Of a DNA stretch of 64,000 nt, positions 27,001 through 37,800 are shown piece after piece (position 1 is the first letter of the stretch; every line of letters begins with the position of its first letter). The stretch covers positions 869,501 through 933,500 of the forward strand of contig JAJGOT010000339.1 of the NCBI GenBank assembly GCA_022457155.1, read 5' to 3'. The stretch is from Cladopsammia gracilis. Taxonomy: Eukaryota; Cnidaria; Anthozoa; Scleractinia; Dendrophylliidae. Under the pieces are notes generated by a model that worked only from the letters and a program-made list of their open reading frames with translations, was not told the origin of the DNA and ran no database searches. Made by a program: the position numbers and the translations under genes.

Positions 27001-28736
27001 AATAATGACCTGTTGTTCCATTTCAGTGAGCATGTATGCAGATTATTAGAAATAATAACCTGTTCAAAACAATGAAAAGGTGCATTAAAATTATATAAAT
27101 TATATGGTATGTTTCACATGTGACTGAAATATGTGTAGAATACATTAGAAAAGAATAACGGCAATGTTGATCATATATATTATAATAAATTGACAGTGGT
27201 AACAGCATACAATAATGTTGTGGTATGTTTCAAATGTGACTGCATGAAATATATGTACAATACATTAGAGAAGAATAACGGCAATGTTGATCATAAATAT
27301 AATAAATTGACAATAGTAACAGCATGCAAAAATGTTGTGGTATGTTTCAAATGTATCGTTCTTAGTTTCTTAATGTGGATCGAAATATTTCCCAGTATTT
27401 TCCATAACATACTTTGATGGACCATTTCTAATCTATTCTTTATCAGTAGAAACTATTGAGAGTCCCCTTGTAAGCCATGGTATTTGCTGTCCACAAAAAC
27501 AAACTTTATTGGAGTTTTTTTGGTAGCTGCACCTAAATATTCTTACCTTGAGCGACGGATACTTTGGCAACTTTGCTATATTTTCCTTCTAAGACAACCT
27601 AAGATATCAAGATCACAAACAAAAGTCGAACATTGAAGTGGAATTTGTGTATGTTTATACCTTTCGTACACAAACGTAATAGACGATATTCGTATTCTCG
27701 GTATTGAACTGGAGCTAGCTTGCAGACGAGGCTCATGCGAGGGAATTCTTTTCACATGCAAATATTTTTAACCATATTCCCCCGCATGAGCCTCCTTTGC
27801 AAGCTACTTCCAGTTCAATACCGACAATACGAATATTGTCTATTGTGATACGTATTTTTTAAAACGTTTTTCAATACAAAGCTATAATTTTGTCTCATTT
27901 TATTAACTGGCTCGCCGCCCTGCGGCGAGTCAGTTCTTAAAATACGCTTTTTTTTTTTTTTCTGTCGTGTCAACTGCCCCGGGAATCGGTTTTGCTGCGG
28001 CCAACACCGTACCTAGTTTACTTCCGGTTTTCAGAAATGGCGTAATCAGTGATGTCGGCAACTATAATTCAAATATTTACCGTTCTAATTTCGACGGAAT
28101 TGTTAAAAATTAAATCTCTGTGATTTTCGGATGCGATCTATTTCTGGTAAAAGGAAAGCGAGTTGAATTTTTCTAACCAAATCATCGTTGAATAAAACAC
28201 GTCCCGGCAGGTTCTCAAGCATTACTCCGTGGAGTCACGTTCAAATTCCGAACATCTCGTATTTATGTCACGCTATTTGATCGATCATGTTGATATTGTT
28301 AATTTATTCGAAACCCCGTCACCGATTCTCCAAAATGCCTGTGTTAAAACAATCCTGATTCCTTGTAGTAGGTGGTTTCAAGGATTTTAAAGCGAAAAAA
28401 ACAATACAAAGTTCAAAGAAAAAGATATAGACCTGAAATTGCAGCCTCTTTGAAGCAGAGTGCGGAATGTAAAGCGGACTGTGGAATGTAAATGTGGACT
28501 GGACTGTGCATATTAATAGACTCTAGATTGTATATTGTGGACTCTAAAATGAAAACCGGGTGGAAAATGAGACCAAACGAGCCAGTTTCGAAGCCCAACG
28601 GGCTCCTTGTTTTCTTTATTTTAATTCGAGACAAAAATGTCCGTGGTTGTCGTTTTCAATGCTTATTGTTTTTCACCCTATACAAATATATATCAGCAGT
28701 GTAGCCATTTCATTTCCATTTTTGCTTTCTTAACTA

Positions 28737-28818
<82 letters not shown>

Positions 28819-31800
28819 CCGTAGAACTTGTGAGGGGTCTCGCAAACAATGCAAATCCTTAACCAACGTAAAATGCTTGCTGGAGGATCACTAAAGCGAT
28901 CGTGGACACTTGAAATAACTTAAATAAAACCGAAAATGTGAGGGTCAAGAGTCCAACTCCAATGTAGCTTTGCTGGTTTATTCGCTCAACGTTTCGACCA
29001 TAACGGTCTTCATCAGGAGCATCTGAGGTATATACTAACTGTTACAACATTCGAAATTTAAAAAGCTTAACGGAAAGAACACACGTGTCATGCTGACGTA
29101 ATAATCAGATATGGAGCTATAAAACTAAACTAAACTAAGCCAAACAATTTATTACGTAAATTTAACCAGGCTATTAATAGTAGGCTTGAATTTAGAAATC
29201 CAATAGCTTTCTCTTGCTCTTCTAATGTCTTGATTAGGATTTCTAACTTTTTCAATGACGGTTAATTTTAAATGTTTAACCCCACAGTTTTTAAAGTGTC
29301 TGACAGTGGGAATGTTCTTATGACCTGCGTTTATGTCGCTGCGATGTTGGTTTGTACGGCGATGAACGGGGTTTTTTGTTTCCCCTATATACTGATCGTC
29401 GCATTTTGTGCATTGAATCAAGTATATAACGTTGCTTGTTTGACAGGTGGTGTGTTGCGTAAGAGTGAAGGTTTCCCCTGTAGTTGTGCTTTTAACTGTT
29501 TCTGTGAATCTACCATATGTTTTGCAACATGCACATCTATTGTCTACTTTACAAGGCCAAAATCCTGGATTAGTATGTTCGGCGGATGTATGTTGCTTGT
29601 GTTTATGTGAAAAGTGTATCCTAAGGTTTCTGTTGGTTTGAAAGGAGCGGCCACATATTCTGCATGAGGTTTCTGATGTGTTTGGCGTGTCACTGCTAAT
29701 GGTGGAATGGCTTGCTTGTTCACTAGGGTCGCATGGTGGTAATCTTTTGTTCGTTAGCATCTCTGACAGGTTTCTTCCTCTACGGTAGGCAACGAGGGGG
29801 CGGTCCTTAAAGATGATTTTGCATTTAGATGAGGTGTGTAGTATTTGCTGGTGTTGGTTGAGAATATTATGCAGGTTCGGCATTGCTGGATTGTAGGTTA
29901 CTATAAGGGGTACACGGTTAGTGACAGGATTCTGCTTGGTTCTTAGAGCCTCTTCTCTAGTTGTTCTTCTCGCTCTCATAATGCACTCCTTGATGAGTTT
30001 GTTTTTGTAACCCCGATCAAGAAGTACATTGTGTAGTTCTCGGGCTGTCTTCTCAAAGAAATTGTTGTTAGAACATATGCGGCGTAGTCTCAGTGCCAAG
30101 CTGTAGGGGATGGACGTTTTAGTGTGACGTGGATGGCAACTGGTCCAGTTTAGATATTGATGAGTGTCAGTAGGCTTGGTGTATAGGTCAGTGCTAATCT
30201 TGCCGTTGTTGTTGATTACTTGGACGTCAAGAAATGGGATGCTTGTGGTTGATGAGGTTTGTTCAAATTTTATATGTGGATCAAAAGTGTTACATTGGTT
30301 AAGGAAATGTGTTAGTTTTTCCTCACCATGTGTCCATATGAAAAATATATCATCAATGAATCTGAACCAGAGTAAAGGGTGGTTAGCGCTTTGTTTCAGC
30401 AAGTGGTCTTCAAGACGACCCATGTAAAGGTTGGCATAACTTGGTGCCATCTTGGTTCCCATTGCTGTTCCTGTTTGCTGGATGAAATGCTTGCCTTGGA
30501 ATGTGAGGTTGTTGCAGGTGAGAACTAAAGTGATAAACTGTAAGATTGTTTCTCTTTTGTCGTCTGTGAAGTTATTTTGGCGCATGAAGTAATCGCAAGC
30601 TTCTATACCACCATCATGTGGGATGTTAGTGTATAGGGATTTGACATCCCAAGTTACTAATAGTGTTCCTGTAGGTAGTGTATGAGTGGTGTTTAATTCG
30701 ATGAGTTTGTTAAGAAAGTCGTTGCTGTCTTTAAGATGGGAGGGCAGATTCTCGACAAGCGGTTGGAGCTGGTCATCAACCCATTTAGAGATGTTAGCTG
30801 TGGCAGAATTGATGGTGTTGCAGATCGGTCTAGCTGGCGGTGGGCGTTGCGGTTTGTGGATTTTAGGAACAAAGTAAATATTGCCAGGTCGAGCGTTTTC
30901 CATTATTAAGTAATCCGCCGTATCGTTGTTGATTACCCCTTTCGAATGGGCCTCTTGTACAGCTTGTGATACTCTAATAGCGAAATCAGATGTTGGGTCG
31001 GCGGGTATGTGAAGGTACACTTTCTTGCCATTTTCGTCAGTGCCGTTAAGTTGTTTGTACGCTTCAGTTAGATAATCCTTCCTATTTTGCACAACCACTG
31101 CTGCTCCTTTGTCAGCTTGGAAAATGGCGATGGTTTTGTCACGCTTGAGTGTTTTGATAGCTTCACGTTCCAGCCTGGTGATGTTAGAGCGCTGCTTGTT
31201 GTTAGGTGTTTGCTGTAAGATGGCACGTTCCACTGCATTAATGTAACAGTCTAGGGTTTGATCTCTGCCAGGGCTTGGGGTCCATTTTGATGTTTTTCTG
31301 TATGTAGGGCTGTCATTCTCTTTTGTTGTTGTTTCGCCGTCATTCCAAAAGTATTCTTTCAGGCGCATACGACGGCCCCATCGTTTAATATCGGTTATAA
31401 GTTCAGTTTTATTCACACTATTTGGGGTAGGCACAAACTTAAGACCTTTACTTAGTATACTGATTTCGGGTTCTGATAATACACGGTCTGAGAGGTTAAT
31501 TACAGTTTTAAAGTTATTATTGGCGCGTGGTGTTGTGTTACGTCTGCCACGATGGTAATGTCTGCGGTGTTTTCGTTTGGAGGCGTGAGCTGCATTGACA
31601 GGTTTGGTATGAGCTGATGCGATTACTGAGGTATTTAAACTTGTATTCATGCTGTCACGAATTACAGCGGAGGTCGCATGCACAGTGTTGTTCATTTGAG
31701 GAGAGGTTGGTGTTGGATGCCTGTTGCTAGGACTGGAGGAGTTTTGCCTTCTGTTAGGTTTATGATGTCTGTGTACGCGTGTGGACGATTGCCTAAGATT

Positions 31801-34800
31801 GGGGAGTGGGTTTTGGGATTTCTGGTGATCGCGTGAGAGACTTGTGGACTTTGGTTGAGGTGAGTTTACCGCGGTTTCATAATCATTCCATATAGTCGTA
31901 GGGGACAACGGAGGTGTTGTTTCATCAGCATTGTGTTCTTGAAAGCCAAGGTGTTTGTCAAGTTTCTGCTGTTTCGTGTGAAACAGGCGGTCCCGGGTAT
32001 TTTCATTTTGGATTTCTAGCCAGTGTTTAATTTCTTCGAGTTGTAGGAATGACAGATTATTACTAAGAATAGATTGTTGATTTGCAATCTGTTTTCTCAA
32101 TGTCACGCATTTAGTTTCATGTGATTCAATCAGAAGGTCTAGCAATCGGTTTGAAGATTCCTTTAAAACATCAGTCCATTTATGTAGAATGTTTGAGTTA
32201 CCGACCTGTGGTTCTAATCGTATTTTTAGGCCCGGTGGAGTAATATTGTGTTTTTTGTACAACGAGAGAAAGTGTTGATGTAGTTCGCTCGAAATTAACT
32301 TGTGGTGTAACTTTCGGAGTTGCCAAATAGTTTTGGTACAGTAGGTGGAAATCCCTTCTGGAAAATTAGTCGTAGGGCCAGGGTTCAGTTCTATGTCACC
32401 GCTAGCTATTAGGAGAACGAGTAGGATAGAACCGTAGTGATTCCGGGTGGTGTTGATGTGAAGAAAGGGACGCACGCTGATGGATCGACACTGCGATTTA
32501 CCACGGTATAATGTAGAACGAAACCAGGAAAAAATCAGATCCTTGTTGTTAAATTCAAAGGGCTTGTTCAAAGTAAAGTCGCCGTCAATCCTTTCTTTAG
32601 AGAAAGACGTCAGAATAAAAATAAAGGAGGTAAATACAGAAATTCTTGACAGGAGCATGTTGAACATGGTATAGAAGCTTGCGATTACTTCATGCGCCAA
32701 AATAACTTCACAGACGACAAAAGAGAAACAATCTTACAGTTTATCACTTTAGTTCTCACCTGCAACAACCTCACATTCCAAGGCAAGCATTTCATCCAGC
32801 AAACAGGAACAGCAATGGGAACCAAGATGGCACCAAGTTATGCCAACCTTTACATGGGTCGTCTTGAAGACCACTTGCTGAAACAAAGCGCTAACCACCC
32901 TTTACTCTGGTTCAGATTCATTGATGATATATTTTTCATATGGACACATGGTGAGGAAAAACTAACACATTTCCTTAACCAATGTAACACTTTTGATCCA
33001 CATATAAAATTTGAACAAACCTCATCAACCACAAGCATCCCATTTCTTGACGTCCAAGTAATCAACAACAACGGCAAGATTAGCACTGACCTATACACCA
33101 AGCCTACTGACACTCATCAATATCTAAACTGGACCAGTTGCCATCCACGTCACACTAAAACGTCCATCCCCTACAGCTTGGCACTGAGACTACGCCGCAT
33201 ATGTTCTAACAACAATTTCTTTGAGAAGACAGCCCGAGAACTACACAATGTACTTCTTGATCGGGGTTACAAAAACAAACTCATCAAGGAGTGCATTATG
33301 AGAGCGAGAAGAACAACTAGAGAAGAGGCTCTAAGAACCAAGCAGAATCCTGTCACTAACCGTGTACCCCTTATAGTAACCTACAATCCAGCAATGCCGA
33401 ACCTGCATAATATTCTCAACCAACACCAGCAAATACTACACACCTCATCTAAATGCAAAATCATCTTTAAGGACCGCCCCCTCGTTGCCTACCGTAGAGG
33501 AAGAAACCTGTCAGAGATGCTAACGAACAAAAGATTACCACCATGCGACCCTAGTGAACAAGCAAGCCATTCCACCATTAGCAGTGACACGCCAAACACA
33601 TCAGAAACCTCATGCAGAATATGTGGCCGCTCCTTTCAAACCAACAAAAACCTTAGGATACACTTTTCACATAAACACAAGCAACATACATCCGCCGAAC
33701 ATACTAATCCAGGATTTTGGCCTTGTAAAGTAGACAATAGATGTGCATGTTGCAAAACATATGGTAGATTCACAGAAACAGTTAAAAGCACAACTACAGG
33801 GGAAACCTTCACTCTTACGCAACACACCACCTGTCAAACAAGCAACGTTATATACTTGATTCAATGCACAAAATGCGACGATCAGTATATAGGGGAAACA
33901 AAAAACCCCGTTCATCGCCGTACAAACCAACATCGCAGCGACATAAACGCAGGTCATAAGAACATTCCCACTGTCAGACACTTTAAAAACTGTGGGGTTA
34001 AACATTTAAAATTAACCGTCATTGAAAAAGTTAGAAATCCTAATCAAGACATTAGAAGAGCAAGAGAAAGCTATTGGATTTCTAAATTCAAGCCTACTAT
34101 TAATAGCCTGGTTAAATTTACGTAATAAATTGTTTGGCTTAGTTTAGTTTAGTTTTATAGCTCCATATCTGATTATTACGTCAGCATGACACGTGTGTTC
34201 TTTCCGTTAAGCTTTTTAAATTTCGAATGTTGTAACAGTTAGTATATACCTCAGATGCTCCTGATGAAGACCGTTATGGTCGAAACGTTGAGCGAATAAA
34301 CCAGCAAAGCTACATTGGAGTTGGACTCTTGACCCTCACATTTTCGGTTTTATATATATATATATATTTATATATATATACTAGTTAAAAAGACCGAAAG
34401 TAGGTGGTAAAAGAGACTTCTGAGACACCCTCAAATTCCCCTGAATTTCACACAAATATTTCAAACTCAACAAATCTGACAAATTCAACAATTTCTGTCA
34501 GTTTCCACTTAACTCACAAAATTGTCAAATCTGCTCAAACTCATCAGAATTGCGTGGTATCTGTTGATTTGGACTGATGAAAGATAATGTATTATTTGTT
34601 GAAATCTGCAGGAAATATTTGTGTGAAATTCAGGGGAATTTGAGGGTGTCTCAGAAGTCTCTTTTACCACCTACTGACGCTAAATTCAGCACAAGACAAA
34701 ATCTTGAAATTGGCCAATTTCGAGATTTCTCCGCTGAATTTCCGCAGAGGAAAATTCTTTTCAAATCTCAAAAAACTTCTCTCCCGGCAAGAAAATGTCT

Positions 34801-37800
34801 GATTCTGAAGAAGAAGAAATCGATTTCACGCCTGAAATTATTCGAGAAACCCACACAACATGGCAATCTCACAAAAATCCCAGGCTGGAACATTTCAAAA
34901 ATATCATCCGCAAAAATCAGGGGAAAAATCAAATTCCACTCAAAGATCTCGAATTTTATCAAGAACAAATTCTCTCCCAAATTCCCCGTGACGAAATCAC
35001 AAGAAAAAAAGTCAGGGATTTCGTCAAAGTTTCTAAGTGGAAAAAAGTCAATGGCAACGACCACACAATTTTTAATCACATAACAGGCCACGACGGGGAT
35101 GATTATGAACACCTGGAAAAATTCCTCATCGACGACTTTAAATATTTTTCACTTGCATATAATGACCTTCATCCCAGCAGAAACAAGTTTCTCAATTGTC
35201 ATCAAGTTCTTTTTGCTTTGTTGAAGAAGAACGGTTTTAATCCAAATGAAGATGATTTCAAACTGCTCAAACTTCCATCCAGACGGGCGGAACAAGAAAA
35301 AATAATCCAAACAATCTTCAAAAAATGTCATTGGAAATAAAATGGATCCATTTGAAAAAATAATTTACACTGAAGCCGAGCGAAGCGAAGCGAGCGAAGC
35401 CAGTGACCATGAAGATTGTTCCACATGTTCAGAGGAAGAAATAAGAAGCGACGATGAAACTCCGACAACATCGGATGATGAATTTATTGTCTCTGATTCA
35501 GAGATGGCGGAAGTTGAGGAAGAGGAGTGGGAAGAAGATCAAATTGAAAAACTTTTTGAATCTTTTGCCAATCTCCAGGAGGAACACAAGATTCTCAAAA
35601 AGGAACTCCAAAAGCAAAGCGGTCTTCTCTGGGAAATCCGCCGGGAAATGAACGAAAGCCAAGTGAAACGAAAGCGCCGTGAAGCGAAGTGAAGCGGTGT
35701 TTTGAAATAAGCGACTTTGTGAATATTAATGTTTAACATTCATATTCTGACATTGCCCAGCTGCCCGGTTATTGACATATGGCGGCCAATCAAAATCTCA
35801 ATTGTGTCTAACGCGTTAGACAGTTTTTCGGGGAATCAATTTTATGGCTAACGCGTTAGAAAGTTTTTCGGGGAATAAATTGGAATAATTTTGTCTAACG
35901 CGTTAGAAAGTTTTTCGGGGAATAAATTGGAATAATTTTGTCTAACGCGTTAGACAGTTTTTATAATTTTGTCTAACGCGTTAGACAGTTTTTCGGGGAA
36001 TAAATGGAATTTCCCCAGATTTTTTTTCAGCGGAATATTTTTTTTTAGTCAAAAAATATTTCCCCAGATTTCAGCGGAATATTTTTTCCAAAATTTTTTC
36101 AGCGGAATATTTTTTTCCGAATTTTTTCAGCGGAATATTTTTTTCCGAATTTTTTCAGCGGAATATTTTTTTCCGAATTTTTTCAGCGGAATATTTTTTT
36201 CCGAATTTTTTCAGCGGAATATTTTTTTTCCGAATTTTTTCAGCGGAATATTTTTTGTGTCTAACGCGTTAGACAGTTTTTAGGGGGGAGAAATGAAAAT
36301 TTTGTCTAACGCGTTAGACACCAAGTTTTTCCACATCACTCAGTGGAACCCAAGAATTAAATTTGTCAGGGTAACTTTTCCATTTTACAAGCGCGAGTTT
36401 TCGCTTATTATCGCGGCGAATAACTTTTTCAATTCGAAACACATCTTGCGTTGTCTTTTGAAGTTCTGCCTCGTAAAATGATCCAGTGATTGATTCTCCC
36501 AACAGATCAACTAATTTATACGTCGGAGGGTTTGTGTTTAAAACCTCATCGATAACAAATATCTCCTCTGTCCAGTTCGGGGTGAAACCTTTGTCAAATA
36601 TCTTTCGTTTAAACTTTGAAATTCTCACCCTGTCGCCAACCCTGAATTTTGCCGGGTTGTGTTTAGCATAAATTAAATCTCCGTATAAATTAGCGAAAAC
36701 CTTTTTCTCATTTTCCTGCTTGCTCGCCTCTGCTGGGCTCATGGCAATGCTGGAATGAAAACGGTGGTTATATTCATCCGCTAATTTGCCAAGTTTGTCC
36801 CAGTATATTGTATTGTTGTTAACAGAAAACATTTTAAAGAGTTTTTCCTTCATTGTCTTGTTCCAGCGCTCAACAACAGATGACTTTTCTTGATTTTCCG
36901 TTGTATACAATTTTACCCCATTCTCGCTCAGGAGGGCCTTCATTATTCCATTGAAAAATTCAGACCCTTTGTCAGTCCAGAGCATTTTCGGTTTTCGCCC
37001 CTTGAATATATCTCGGAAAGCATCAGCCACTGTTTGACCTCGCTTGTCTTTCAGGGGACGAATCCAACCGAATTTTGAGAAAACATCGATCACCATCAGG
37101 AGATATCTGATTCCCTTGTTCCACCTCGAAAATTTCCCCATCTCGACCAGATCAGCCGCCCAGATGTTGTCAATCCCATACGCAATGACTCGCCTCTTTG
37201 GAAAGCGCTGCCTGATTGGCCGGTGAAGTTCGTTTGCCAGATTTTTAGCCCACCGACCTTCACTCAAAATCTTTTCCCGTTTTTTGGGGCACCGAGGCCC
37301 AGTTTCTGTTTTGCTTGAATTGTGTTTCGCGCCAAAGCATGCCCCCACTGTCTTTCTTTCCAGGGAATGGCATCCAAAGCGGCAACCATTTTCCTGTCTG
37401 CTTTGTTTTTGCATTTGCGCGGATCCGCTTCGGCTCCGCCTCGGCTCGCTTCGCTCGCTTTCTTCGCGCAGACTGAATAATCAACATCGTGCTGCATAGC
37501 AACTGCGTCTGTTTTTCCTGTGGGCTGCTGCATAATTTCGAGAATCTTTCCCTTTTCATCAAATCTGACTTGCTTATCCAATGGGTTATAAGGGCCGGTA
37601 TAATTATGCCCTGGGAGAGTAAAACCTTTCTTTGGTCTTGGCAGCTTCCCAATCAGGGAATGAACATCTAAAGCACCCCCATCCAAATCTGCTCGATCTG
37701 TCTTATATTTTCTGTTTGGTCGTATCGCCGTACTCAGTTGATTGAGCATATCCGCAGAGGTTTTGGCAAGAAATGGTTTCATCTTGTCCAACGCAAAATC

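Larger units (their letters stand above)
24985..27360. repeat. 117-bp minisatellite interrupted by a SINE and a foldback element
   Basis: Units of 117-119 bp begin near 24989, 25106, 25223 and 25342, reappear at about 25735, and again at 27118 and 27237 after insertions. Each contains TGACTGAAATATATGTACAA, the reverse complement of a splice-acceptor-like TTTCAG|TCA. The first unit holds the real acceptor of the transmembrane exon. Confidence 0.88.
28818..34351. mobile_element. Head-to-head pair of Penelope-like elements between two TA tracts
   Basis: Two PLE copies meet at 32667/32668. The left copy (minus strand) is nearly full length. The right copy (plus strand) starts in the middle of the RT and is otherwise almost identical to the left (one amino-acid difference that I noticed). 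Both 3' ends carry hammerhead-like motifs and stop at a (TA)n tract (28738-28817 and 34352-34380). Confidence 0.9.

Noticed and set aside
27905..27945. Hairpin CTCGCCGCCCTGCGGCGAG as a terminator or structured RNA
   Set aside because: Isolated GC hairpin in a eukaryotic intron; no context for a function.
32668..32700. N-terminal extension of the PLE protein across the head-to-head junction
   Set aside because: It begins with TTG and reads antisense of the other copy; the ATG at 32665-32667 is the first credible start.
34577..35083. 168-codon frame overlapping the VLTF3-like gene
   Set aside because: Different frame of the same DNA, starts in the terminal hairpin; composition is a shadow of the acidic/basic coding frame.
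35969..36283. 104-codon frame rich in FFSGIFF
   Set aside because: Translation of the 28-30-bp tandem repeat.
37260..37652. 130-codon minus-strand frame over the PLA2/integrase junction
   Set aside because: Third frame of real coding DNA; no motif.
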